A DNA stretch of 64,000 nucleotides from Planctomycetia bacterium (lineage in GTDB: Bacteria; Planctomycetota; Planctomycetia; Pirellulales; Thermoguttaceae). The position numbers and the translations under genes were made by a program. The notes beneath the pieces are model-generated. The model saw only the letters and a list, made by a program, of their open reading frames with translations, was not told the DNA's origin and searched no databases. The DNA is taken from positions 1 through 64,000 of the forward strand of contig JAUNBG010000014.1 in assembly GCA_030527205.1 (NCBI GenBank), written 5' to 3'. Positions 16,984 to 26,400 of this stretch are shown piece by piece (position 1 is the stretch's first letter; every line of letters starts with the position of its first letter).

Positions 16984-19152
16984 ATGAAAAATTATTTTCG
17001 CGCAGTTCGATTGACTTTCAAATATAAATGGACGATATTTTGTTCGTTTTTTTGCGCCATAATTCTTGCTGTCTGCTGGGGGGGGAATATAACAGCAGTT
17101 TATCCGCTTGTCGAAATCTCTTTTTATGGCGATTCCGTTCCTTCCTGGTTGGATAAAAAAATAGCAGAAACCGAAAAATCGCTTCAAGAAGAACGTCAAA
17201 ACCTTGAAACAGACAAAGGAGATGAAAAAAGTGTCGATGTTAGACTCGTTCCTTCCAATAAAGTTCAGATAACGGCAACCAAAGTTGAACAATTGGAACG
17301 GGACTTGTTCTGGCTGCTCTATGCGAAACCATATGTTGATCGCTTTACGCCGTCTGATCCGTTTATGACGATTGTCTGTCTTATGGGGATTGTTTGGATT
17401 GGGACGGTTGTAAAAAGTATTTTTACATTTCTTCATAGTTATTTTTCGTCGCGAATAGGAGAACTCGGTTCTTTTGAATTGCGAGAAATATTCTTTCGGA
17501 AATTGCTTGGTTATGAAACGAATCATTTCAGTCAACAAGGGATCAGCGATTCAATGAGCCGTTTTACGAACGATATGTCGCAACTTTCCGGGGGTCTTTC
17601 GTTGATCTATGGGAAATTGGTTCGCGAACCGTTGAAAATGATTGTTTGTCTCATAGGAGCCGCAATTGTCAGTTGGCAACTTCTGCTTTTTACTTGTCTT
17701 TTTCTTCCTCTTGTCGCTTTCGTTATCCGCTGGTTGGCTAAAGCGCTGAAACGAGTCATTCGAAACGCCATGATTGAAATGGCTCAAATGTATGGACAGA
17801 TCGAAGAAACATTTCGAGCGATTAAAATCGTTAAGATATTCAATCGAGAAAATAAAGAACGGGCAAAATTTCGCCGAATCAATAAAGGATATTATAAACG
17901 GGCAATGAAAATCGCGAAATATGGTTCGATGAGCAGTCCGATAACCGAATGCCTGGGAACAGCAATGATGATGCTTGCCGTTTTGGTCGGGGCTTATCTT
18001 GTTCTTTATCAACAAACCGAAATCTTCGGTTTTGTTCCCATGGCGTCCCGACCGATCAGTATCGGAAAATTAATACTGTTTTATGGCCTTTTGATCGGCG
18101 CGTCAGATCCGGCGCGACGCCTTTCCGATATTTTTCTGAATGTTCAAGGAGCCGTCGCCGCTTCAGATCGAATTTACGCAATGATTGATCGTCCTATTCC
18201 AGTCGCTGATGTCGAACATCCGAAACCTCTCGGACGATTTCAGAATTCCATTGTCTGGGATCATGTTTGCTATGAATATCCGCAATATCAGTTGACGCCG
18301 AAAAATTTGGGCGATAAAAAACCTTTTCGACATTTTTGGCAACATCTTAAAACGAAAAAAGAATGTTCATCAAACAGTTTGGCAAACGATCAAAACAGTT
18401 CGTTGCATAAAAATCAAAAAGCAGAACAGCAATCGAAGTTGGAAAACCGGCTCGTTTTAAAAGATATTTCATTGGAAATAGGCTTCGGAGAAACCGTTGC
18501 CATTGTCGGTCCAAGCGGTTGCGGCAAAAGTACTCTTTTGAATTTAATTCCAAGATTCTTTGATCCAACGTCAGGCGAGATAAAAATTGATTCTGTTTCT
18601 GTCAAAGAAATCAAAATGTCTGATCTGCGCAACCAAATTAGTCTTGTAACTCAAGAGCCGATTCTGTTCAACGATACGGTATTCGAAAATATTCGATACA
18701 GCGTTTCGGGAGCAAGTCGGGAAGATGTTGTTGAAGCCGCTCAAAAAGCATATGCGCATGATTTTATAATGAATGAATTGATTAATGGTTACGAAACCAA
18801 AGTTGGGCCAGGGGGCGGTCAGCTTTCCGGCGGTCAACGTCAACGAATTGCTTTGGCTCGCGCCATTTTGAAGAATCCTGCCATTTTCTTAATGGATGAG
18901 GCAACAAGTCAAATCGATATTCGAAGCGAACAATATATTCATAATGCTTTGGCAGAATTCAAGACAAATCGAACAGTAATCATTGTGACTCATCGTTTGA
19001 GCGCGATTAAATTGGTTGATCGGGTTATTGTTATGCAAGACGGCGTTATCGAAAACGTTGGAACGCATGAAGAACTGCTTCGATTGTCTCCCTTTTATGC
19101 AGAACTCTGGCAAACAGAAAGCAGTCAAAGTTCAACTGGGAAACTTTCGTAA
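16984..19152 (+). CDS. ABC exporter, fused permease and ATPase (MsbA-like)
   Basis: 722 aa. The N-terminal half has six membrane helices. The loop after helix 1 (about residues 40-120) is unusually long and charged, lying outside the membrane. The ATPase is complete: Walker A GPSGCGKST at 509-517, Q-loop VTQEPILF, signature LSGGQRQR near 614, Walker B IFLMDEAT with Asp638/Glu639, and switch His670. A roughly 45-residue polar insert rich in Lys, Asn and Ser joins the permease to the ATPase. The type exports lipids, lipid-linked glycans or drugs as a dimer. The flippase upstream suggests envelope-glycolipid work, but transposon remains separate the two. The ribosome site is weak. Confidence 0.92.
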   Translation: MKNYFRAVRLTFKYKWTIFCSFFCAIILAVCWGGNITAVYPLVEISFYGDSVPSWLDKKIAETEKSLQEERQNLETDKGDEKSVDVRLVPSNKVQITATKVEQLERDLFWLLYAKPYVDRFTPSDPFMTIVCLMGIVWIGTVVKSIFTFLHSYFSSRIGELGSFELREIFFRKLLGYETNHFSQQGISDSMSRFTNDMSQLSGGLSLIYGKLVREPLKMIVCLIGAAIVSWQLLLFTCLFLPLVAFVIRWLAKALKRVIRNAMIEMAQMYGQIEETFRAIKIVKIFNRENKERAKFRRINKGYYKRAMKIAKYGSMSSPITECLGTAMMMLAVLVGAYLVLYQQTEIFGFVPMASRPISIGKLILFYGLLIGASDPARRLSDIFLNVQGAVAASDRIYAMIDRPIPVADVEHPKPLGRFQNSIVWDHVCYEYPQYQLTPKNLGDKKPFRHFWQHLKTKKECSSNSLANDQNSSLHKNQKAEQQSKLENRLVLKDISLEIGFGETVAIVGPSGCGKSTLLNLIPRFFDPTSGEIKIDSVSVKEIKMSDLRNQISLVTQEPILFNDTVFENIRYSVSGASREDVVEAAQKAYAHDFIMNELINGYETKVGPGGGQLSGGQRQRIALARAILKNPAIFLMDEATSQIDIRSEQYIHNALAEFKTNRTVIIVTHRLSAIKLVDRVIVMQDGVIENVGTHEELLRLSPFYAELWQTESSQSSTGKLS

Positions 19153-19234
19153 AGCTAATGAAAAATCAGGGAAAACTTGAGCGAAATGAGCTTCGAGAGA
19201 CGCGATGACTGGTTTGATTTTTAAAGGTTTATTT

Positions 19235-19328
19235 TTCTCTCGCAGGGTCGCGGAAACGCAGGGAAGAAAGGTTTGAAATTGAAGTTAGCTCAAAAAATTC
19301 CCTTTGCGTTTGAGAGGACTCTGCGAGA
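19235..19328. repeat. Inverted repeat with CTCGCAG / CTGCGAG arms
   Basis: TCTCTCGCAGGGTCGCGG...AACGCAGGGAA near 19235-19265 pairs with TTCCCTTTGCGTTTGAGAGG...CTCTGCGAGA at 19298-19328. The arms enclose about 30 bp. A similar pair occurs at about 23240-23312. Flanking it is a direct repeat, GACGCGATGACTGGTTTGAT at 19199 and GACGCGATGACAGGTTTGAT at 19361. It lies between the ABC exporter and frr and may act as a two-way terminator. Confidence 0.6.
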
Positions 19329-19432
19329 AATGAAAAAATGTCGAAAGAACTTGATTTCGTGACGCGATGACAGGTTTGATCTTCTTCTGAAAAACAGCCG
19401 TCATTGCGGGCAACGTTTTTCCGAAGTTGGAC

Positions 19433-19993
19433 TTATTCGTCCATAACTTCTTTTTCTCGATTTTTAGCCAGTTCGTTTGCCATTTCTTCATATTTTTTTG
19501 TATAGTTCTGAATTTCCTCTTTTGCGTCTTTTGATTGATCTTCCGAGATGAGTTTATCTTTTTCGATAGCGTCGATCATTTTATTTCCGTCGCGTCGCAC
19601 ATTTCGAATCGCAATTTTGGATTCCTCGCAAAGCTCTTTGATCGTTGTAACCATTTTTCGACGAACCTCGGTTGAAAGCGGCGGAATGTTCAAACGAATG
19701 ACTTTGCCGTCGTTGTTGGGAGCATAACCGAGATCGGAATTGATAATCCCTTTTTCAATATCTTTTAACGTTGAAACATCAAAAGGACGAATCAGAATTT
19801 GAGTCGGTTCAGGACAAGCGATTGTTGCAACCTGTTTCAATGGAAGTTCAGAGCCATAAGCTTCAACCTTGACCGGTTCAACAAGTCCTGGATTGGCGCG
19901 ACCGGTTCGAATTCCAGCCAAACCGCGTTTTAATTTGGCAACGGCTTTTTCCATTCGATCATCAATGTCGAGCAAAATTTCTTCTGTTGGCAT
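19433..19993 (-). CDS. frr: Ribosome recycling factor
   Basis: 186 aa, the normal length for RRF. It frees ribosomes from mRNA after termination together with EF-G. Family stretches are LKRGLAGIRTGRANPGLVEPVKVEAYGS, LNIPPLSTEVRRKMVTTIKEL and AIRNVRRDGNKMI, and the C-terminal helix is rich in Lys and Glu. The start is well placed behind AAAGGAAC. It follows pyrH by 157 bp in the same direction, the usual neighbour in bacteria, though rpsB and tsf are not next to them here. Confidence 0.97.
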   Translation of the reverse strand: MPTEEILLDIDDRMEKAVAKLKRGLAGIRTGRANPGLVEPVKVEAYGSELPLKQVATIACPEPTQILIRPFDVSTLKDIEKGIINSDLGYAPNNDGKVIRLNIPPLSTEVRRKMVTTIKELCEESKIAIRNVRRDGNKMIDAIEKDKLISEDQSKDAKEEIQNYTKKYEEMANELAKNREKEVMDE

Positions 19994-20150
19994 TTCTGTT
20001 CCTTTATTGTTTGAGTTGTTCTTGAATTTTGTTGGATAATATCAAAAAAGCGTCAAATTGTCAAGACCAACGCTTCTTTGGGGGAGTTCCCCAGCGTTAC
20101 GGATTTCAATGGTCTTGAATCCAATTGATCAAAATGGATTCGATTGATTT

Positions 20151-20882
20151 TTATCGAGAAACCAGCGTTCCGACATGTTCGCCGCAAGCTGCTTTCATGA
20201 GATTATTTTCTTTTCTGAAATTAAAAACCATAATGGGCATATTATGTTCGGCGCATTTAGCAATGGCTTCGGAATCCATAACGCGTAAATTTTGTTGACG
20301 CATTTCATTATAAGTCAAGGTTTTATAAAGAATGGCATTCGGATCTTTTATTGGATCAGCGCTGTAAATGCCGTCAACTTTTGTTGCTTTGAGAAGAATG
20401 TCCGCATCCAGTTCAAGCGCTCGTTGAGCAGCCGCAGTATCTGTTGTTACGAAAGGACTTCCAGTTCCGCCAGCAATGATAACGACGCGTCCTTTTTCCA
20501 AATGTCGGGAAGCTCGGCGACGAATATAAGGTTCAGCGACCGTTTCCATAGGAAGAGCGGACATCAATCGGGTTGGTTGCCCCAACGATTCAATGGCATC
20601 CTGAAGAGCCAAACCATTAATGACCGTTGCCAACATTCCCATATAATGAGCGGTTGATTCTTGAATGGAAGAGTTTGCCGCCTTAAACTGAGCTCCGCGA
20701 AGGATATTTCCGCCGCCCATAACAACCGCGACTTGAATTCCCTGCTTAACAACATCGGCGATCTGTTGAGCCAAATGATTAACCGAGTTCATTGAGATGC
20801 CGCGTTCATCTTCGGGACAAAAGCCTTCGCCAGAAACTTTTAAAACAATACGACGCAGTTTTTCGGAGTTTTCGTCAGTCAT
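20151..20882 (-). CDS. pyrH: UMP kinase
   Basis: 243 aa, the usual PyrH size. It phosphorylates UMP to UDP in the cytoplasm as a hexamer controlled by GTP and UTP. Recognisable blocks are VLKVSGEGF (lysine of the phosphate site), [51 protein letters not shown] and [15 protein letters not shown], all characteristic of bacterial UMP kinases within the amino-acid-kinase fold. It ends [11 protein letters not shown], also typical. An AGAAGAAC site precedes the ATG. It pairs with frr downstream; hom lies 321 bp upstream behind a large hairpin. Confidence 0.97.
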   Translation of the reverse strand: MTDENSEKLRRIVLKVSGEGFCPEDERGISMNSVNHLAQQIADVVKQGIQVAVVMGGGNILRGAQFKAANSSIQESTAHYMGMLATVINGLALQDAIESLGQPTRLMSALPMETVAEPYIRRRASRHLEKGRVVIIAGGTGSPFVTTDTAAAQRALELDADILLKATKVDGIYSADPIKDPNAILYKTLTYNEMRQQNLRVMDSEAIAKCAEHNMPIMVFNFRKENNLMKAACGEHVGTLVSR

Positions 20883-21203
20883 GTTCTTCTAAAATAAAAA
20901 AATTGATTGATTATCGTTGTTTGGAATGTTTTTTGTTTTTGTTTTTCGAAGCGATTGGTTCAAAAAGGGTTTTCTAGGTTTCAATAACAATACAGATTGG
21001 GCCATTGAGCAGCGTCGTTATGAACGGATGATTTATGTTTGGGTAATCCGTCAGGATGTTGTCTGGTTTGCGTTTTCACCGAACCCAAATTCAGTTGGTT
21101 TGCGTCTTAAGAAGACTGGGAGTTGATTTGCAACCCTCGTTTTACATTTTGAGACTCATTTTTTTCGAGTCAACTTGGCTGCAAATCAGTTCAGCAAACT
21201 TTT
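20883..21203. other. Gap between hom and pyrH
   Basis: 321 bp with a nested hairpin at 21123-21190 and a diverged copy of the CAAGCCCGGCAAC repeat family near 21040-21080 (reading TAATCCGTCAGGATGTTG TCTGGTTTG). No gene is visible. Confidence 0.5.
21123..21190 (-). terminator. Nested hairpin downstream of hom
   Basis: TGATTTGCAACC at 21124-21135 pairs with GGCTGCAAATCA at 21177-21188 with a single mismatch. An inner GACTC (21153-21157) pairs with GAGTC (21167-21171). It starts 14 bp after the hom stop in the direction of transcription. There is no T-run after the outer stem, so it may be a processed or Rho-assisted 3' end. Confidence 0.4.
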
Positions 21204-22499
21204 CTAATCTTGAACGCTGAGTCGAATGGGAGTTCCGTGAACAAAGGGGAATTGGGCGATTATTTCAACGGCTTGTCGCAGTTGTCCTTCTGGAGCGGCA
21301 TGCGTCATAATAATCATTTGAACGCAATGATCAAGGGCAGGTTCTTCTCGTTGAATCATAGCGGCAATCGAAATATTGCATTTTCCAAAAATGCTGGCAA
21401 TTTCAGCCAGAACGCCAGGCTGATCTTTAACGCAAAACCGGAGATAAGATCGTCCATAAATTGTCAGGGGATCTTTAATGACGACTTTTTCGTTTTGATC
21501 GTTCCAAAGTTTAAGCGTTTTAAACGTTATGGCAGTTCGTCCCAAAACCGTATCGATAACGTCGCTGCAAACGGCGGACGCGGTTGGATGTTGACCGGCG
21601 CCGAGTCCTTGATAAAAAACCTGACCGACGGAATCGCCAATGATTTGAACCGCGTTAAAAGCGTCTTTGACTTGAGCTAAGGGAGACGATTCCGGAACGA
21701 GCGTTGGAGAAACATTGAGTTCCAGACCGTTTGGGGATTGTTGAGCGCTTGCGATCAATCGAATGCGATAGGAAAGTTCTTTAGCAAAACGAATATCAAC
21801 CGCGTCAACGCAATTGATTCCTGCCTTGGAAATTGATTTCCAATCGACCTCGGCTCCAAAAGCGAGTTGAGCTAAAATGGCAAGCTTTTGAGTTGCGTCG
21901 GTTCCATCGACGTCCATTGACGGATTTGCTTCGGCATAACCTAAAAGTTGAGCTTCTCGAACGGCAGATTGATAATCGGTTCCTTTTTCTTCCATTTGAG
22001 ATAGAATGAAGTTGCTTGTTCCATTACAAATCGCTTTGATCGACTCGATTCGATTGGCTTGAAGCGCCGTTCCGATCGAAGAAATAATCGGAATTCCGCC
22101 GCAGACAGCGGCTTCAAAAGCAATGGTTCGATTTAATGAACGCGCGGCAGAAAAGAGTTCGGCTCCATGATTTGCCAAAAGGGCTTTATTGGCCGTTATG
22201 ACATTTTTTCCTGCTTTCATTAAATTAAGAACAAACGAACGAGCCGGCTCAAGACCGCCGATTAATTCAATGGCGATCGAAATATCTGGATTATCCAGAA
22301 TTTCTGACAAGTTATCGGTTAAAACGCCAGAAGGCAGGTCGATGCTGCGATCAGACGTCAAATCTTTATCGCAAATTTTAACCAATTCGATCTGACGGCC
22401 AGTCGCTTTGGTTATTTGATCTTGTTTACCGATCAAAATCTTTGCGACTCCTGCTCCAATTGTTCCAAAACCTATTAAACCAACTTTGATCGTTTCCAT
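21204..22499 (-). CDS. hom: Homoserine dehydrogenase
   Basis: 431 aa from the ATG at 22499; the frame stays open to a TTG at 22517, but the protein then starts ahead of the usual METIKVGLIGFGTIGAG. It reduces aspartate semialdehyde to homoserine for threonine and methionine. An N-terminal Rossmann fold (GFGTIGAGV) is followed by the catalytic domain with ELIGGLEPARSFVL, GKNVITANKALLA and FEAAVCGGIPIISSI. About 80 C-terminal residues form an ACT domain (FCVKDQPGVLAEIASIFGKCNISI), so feedback by an amino acid such as threonine is likely. It is a stand-alone enzyme, not fused to aspartate kinase. Confidence 0.96.
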   Translation of the reverse strand: METIKVGLIGFGTIGAGVAKILIGKQDQITKATGRQIELVKICDKDLTSDRSIDLPSGVLTDNLSEILDNPDISIAIELIGGLEPARSFVLNLMKAGKNVITANKALLANHGAELFSAARSLNRTIAFEAAVCGGIPIISSIGTALQANRIESIKAICNGTSNFILSQMEEKGTDYQSAVREAQLLGYAEANPSMDVDGTDATQKLAILAQLAFGAEVDWKSISKAGINCVDAVDIRFAKELSYRIRLIASAQQSPNGLELNVSPTLVPESSPLAQVKDAFNAVQIIGDSVGQVFYQGLGAGQHPTASAVCSDVIDTVLGRTAITFKTLKLWNDQNEKVVIKDPLTIYGRSYLRFCVKDQPGVLAEIASIFGKCNISIAAMIQREEPALDHCVQMIIMTHAAPEGQLRQAVEIIAQFPFVHGTPIRLSVQD

Positions 22500-22678
22500 T
22501 CTTGAGAACTTTCTCAATAATTCTATTATTATATTATATAGACTTTATGACTTTATGTTTTTGAACTTTCCTGATTTTTCCGGCAATCAGAGCGAATCGT
22601 TTAGGTTTGCCTTGCGAACGAAAAATGACGAAAAACAAAACTTGTCTTCTGTTATGGCTCAAGCATAAACTCAACTCT

Positions 22679-22740
22679 GTTGAAAAGCCTGGATCGTTGT
22701 ATTCATCAACCCGGCAACATTGCGCGAATTGTTCAAACCG
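22679..22740 (+). repeat. CAAGCCCGGCAAC-family repeat
   Basis: GTTGAAAAGCCTGGATCGTTG then TCAACCCGGCAACATTGCG. Shares the AAAAGCCTGGATCGTTG and CCGGCAAC blocks with 61728-61765, 63007-63050 and 32369-32440. Confidence 0.6.
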
Positions 22741-22884
22741 AATGCGATTTTTGATATCGTCTTCGATTTTTTAAGAAAAAAGAATAACTTTTTGACTAAT
22801 CAATTGGCTATTCAAAATAGGCGTTATTGAAAAAACCTTTTATTATTATAATCCTTTTCTTATTGTTGTCGATTGCCATTAAAA

Positions 22885-23043
22885 CAATTATATTGAAACC
22901 GTCAAAGACGCCAATCTTCCTTTTCATAATCCGAGCGTTATCGTCGATTTTGTTCCGATGATCAGAAGTTCAACCGGATTGAACATCATTGATCAAGAAA
23001 GATATTATAATGCCGGCGCTTGGATTTTTTCGCTTCGCTGCCG
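22885..23043 (+). pseudogene. Coding-like fragment, family not recognised
   Basis: Open for about 50 codons after a TAA, reading IETVKDANLPFHNPSVIVDF then VPMIRSSTGLNIIDQERYYN and AGAWIFS. The balance of residues and the phrase VIVDFVPMIRSSTGLN look like real protein, but there is no start codon. The frame runs straight into the inverted repeat copy at 23005, as if a gene had been cut by it. I cannot name the family. Confidence 0.3.
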
Positions 23044-23107
23044 CATAACCTTTCGTAATGCGGCTCCATAAATCGCCGCATTTCGAAAAATTCAAGGAAA
23101 ACGTCTG
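23005..23107 (-). repeat. Copy C of the TAGACGTTTTCCTT repeat family (inverted)
   Basis: Read on the minus strand it gives CAGACGTTTTCCTTGAATTT, then TTCGAAATGCGGCGATTTAT, then GGAGCCGCATTACGAAAGG, aligning with copy B at 1941-2055. Internal arms CGGCGATTT and AAATCGCCG-type words allow folding. Confidence 0.65.
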
Positions 23108-23239
23108 GAATAAGATCGCGCGTCTCAATTCAATTGATCGGTTGGTTTGAAACTCGAAGACAAGTTCAATCTTTCAGTCGAACTTTCCTCAGATCAACGA
23201 TTCCTTTAATTAATGTCCTTTTTTCTTTTTGGTCTGGCA

Positions 23240-23312
23240 GAGACGCAAGGGCGCCGAAAAAGGGAGAAAATAATGCAAATCGGTATCAAATCCCTTTGCG
23301 TCATAAGCGAGA
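23240..23312. repeat. CTCTGCG-type inverted repeat, second copy
   Basis: GGCAGAGACGCAAGGGCGCC on the left and CCCTTTGCGTCATAAGCGAG on the right form an imperfect inverted pair like that at 19235-19328. Both contain GACGCAAAGGGA and its complement. Confidence 0.5.
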
Positions 23313-23451
23313 TAAAATTAGAATCGGGACGGTTAATTTTTTGAGCCATTAAGATAACGTCATTTGCAGGTTGGGTTCCAATCATTGATAAAAGTTCGAT
23401 ATCTGTTCGTTTTCCGATAGCATTCGAATTTATGAAATAAGTCACAAAAAC

Positions 23452-26400
23452 TTAAGCAACATTTGTTTCCGGCTCAATCGAAGACTTCGAAGAATCATCA
23501 GGGGTCTTTTGAGAAAACCATTTTTGTTTGATATGGTTCCAACCGGCTTGAAGATCAAGAACGAGGCTGAAAACAATCGGAACAACAAAAAGAGAGAAAA
23601 AAGTTGAACAAAGCATTCCGCCGAGAACAACTCCTCCCAATCCGCGATAGAGTTCGCTTCCGGCGCCGGGAGCCAAAACAAGCGGCAACATTCCAAAAAC
23701 AGTCGTTCCTGTTGTCATGAAAATCGGTCGCAATCGAGTTCGAACCGATTGACAGATCGCTTTTCGCGGTTCCATTTTTTCAATTATATCGGTCGCCGAT
23801 ACTCCGAATCCGCGCATAAAATTCAATGCTTGATGAACAAGAAGAATGGCGTTATTGACGACAGTTCCGATCAACAAAACAAATCCAAGCATTGTTAAAG
23901 TATCAAGTTGTTGAGTTGGATCAAGATAATGAACATAAGCGAGTCCCAAAAAGCCGCCAACCATTGCCAAGGGAACGCTGACCATAATAACAATGGGATA
24001 CACAAAATTTTCAAAAAGAGCCGCCATTAACAAATAAGTTATAACCAATGCCAGAAAAAAGCGACTGGCCAAAAGACTCAATAACGAATCAAGATTCAAT
24101 CCGGACCATTTTCCGAGCATTGCTTCCCGGGTTTGCGCTAACTTGTCAGCGCTTCCGGACATAATGATTCGAACATTGGAACCCAGTCCGCCCTGTTCCC
24201 GGCATTGTTGAACAACGTCCATAATTCCTTGTTCAACTTCTTCCAAGGCTTGATCTTCTGGCAATGAAACCATAACGCGAATCGCCCGTTCCTGTTCAAA
24301 ACGACGGATTTGTTGAGACGCTTCCGAAGGAATAAACTGGACAAGCTCGGAAAGGGGAATGATTTTTTGCGAACCGTCGTTATCGCGAACGGAAATAGGA
24401 ATTTCAACAACTTGATCGGGCGTCATTGGAATAGCGGGATCCCGTAAAACAATCAAATCAATTGTATCGCCTTCAAAATCAAAATCTCCGCAATAAACGC
24501 CGTCAAGCATTGCCCGCCCAGTCGTTGCGATTTCCTGCGTTGTAATCCCCAATTCTTTGGCTCGAATCTGATCAATCCGAATTTGTTGTTCCGGACCGGT
24601 TAAAATAATTTCGCCTGGGCTTGTTCGAACTCCTGCAGACGAATACTTTTTTCGTAACTCTTGACACAAAAAGTCGGAACTTTCTCGAAGTTCAACCAAA
24701 TCGTCACAAACAACTTCAAAAGAGACCGTATTGCCGCCGGCCATTCGACCGAAGATTCCTTGTTGGCTTCCCATTCCCTGAGATTCAGGAATGGAGTTGA
24801 GAATCTTGCTGATAAGAGCCGCAAGAGGGCGAACATTTTGATCTTCGGCGCTTGTACAAAGCAAAAAAGTTCTCGCGGGACTCAAAACGATAAAACAGTC
24901 CCGAATGGGAGGGATATTTTCAACCAATTTACCGGTTCGCATATCATAAACGGGATCTTTATCTGTAATCGCTTTAACTTCTTCGGTTGTTTTGGCTTCA
25001 TAAAACGGACGAAGTTTTTCATCCAAACGACGTCCAATCAGGACATTTTGTTTAACGGAATAACCCGGCGGAACCGTCATAAATCCGATAATCCCATTTT
25101 TATTTCCGTTGGGTAAATAGCTTGCCGGCGGCATCATTTCGATACTTAAAAGAAATGCCCCTATTATAATGATTAAAAAGAGAGTCAATCGCGTCCAGAT
25201 TCCGGAAAAAGATCGTTGCGTCAGGAAATAGATGAAATTGGCGAAAAGGTTTCCCAACATATTGAAAAAGGGAGCTAATCCAAATAACGATTTTGAAAAA
25301 CGAACGATCGGGGTTGTTTTTCGAGACGAATCGCGCATTAATCTTGAACAGGCAACAGGAACAACGGTTACCGAAACGATTAATGAAATCATAACGGCGG
25401 CACAAATAGCTAAAGCAATGTCATAAAAAAGCTGTCCCGATTCTTCTTTAATGGTCAAAACCGGCGCAAAGACAGCAATCGTTGTTAAAGTTGAGGAAAG
25501 AATGGCCCCCCAAACTTCGAGAGTTCCTTCATAAGCTGCGGTCAAACGCGATTTGCCCATTTGAATATGGCGATCAATATTTTCCAGAACAACAATCGAA
25601 TTATCGACAACCATTCCAATTGCGAAAGTTAAACCCGCTAAAGAAATGACGTTGAGCGTTCTGCCCGTCAAGACCATAACGATAAAAGTTGCAACAACAG
25701 AAATTGGAATTGAAACCGCAATAATCAAAGTCGGTCGAAAGCTTCGCAGAAAGAGAAGAAGAATAACGATTGCCAAAAAACCGCCTGAATACATATTTTG
25801 CAAAACAAGTCCAATTGCCTGATTAATATAAGTTGAATCGTCATAAATCAATCGGGCTCGAATTTGATATATGTCATTTTTATATCCGCGAAAGAGTCCG
25901 CCGGGCTCTTGAAGTTTTTCGAGTTGCGCCTTGACTTTTGTTAAAACGTCAAGGACGTTTGCGCCAGCTTCCCGTTGAACCATAAGCGTCATCGACGATT
26001 CTCCTTTACTGAAATCGCCGAAGGTTCGTTTCTTCAACATCAGGGAAACTTCTGCAATATCTTTCACATAAATAGGGGTTCCGTCGTCGAATTTAATGAT
26101 TGTATTACGAATCGGTTCCAATTCGCTGAAACGTCCCATTACGCGGAATCGGATATCCTGACGGCCATTGGCAATATCGCCTGCGGATTCATTGACATTA
26201 TCGGCGCGAAGCGCCGTTGCCAATTCGCTGACTTTGATTCCCGCTTGAGCAAGAATGTTCGGATCAAAACGGACTTGAACTTCATGCTCTCGTCCGCCCA
26301 TTATTTCGATTTGAGCAACGCCTTCAATACGCTCCAAAGCCGGTTTGATATAACGATCCGCATAATCATAAAATTCGGCAATTTCAAAACCAGGACCAGG

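Larger units (their letters stand above)
22518..23451. other. Intergenic region rich in repeat debris
   Basis: About 930 bp without an intact gene. From left to right: a CAAGCCCGGCAAC-family repeat at 22679-22740, a coding-like fragment at 22885-23043, the inverted third copy of the TAGACGTTTTCCTT repeat at about 23005-23107, and a CTCTGCG-type inverted repeat at 23240-23312. Confidence 0.55.
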
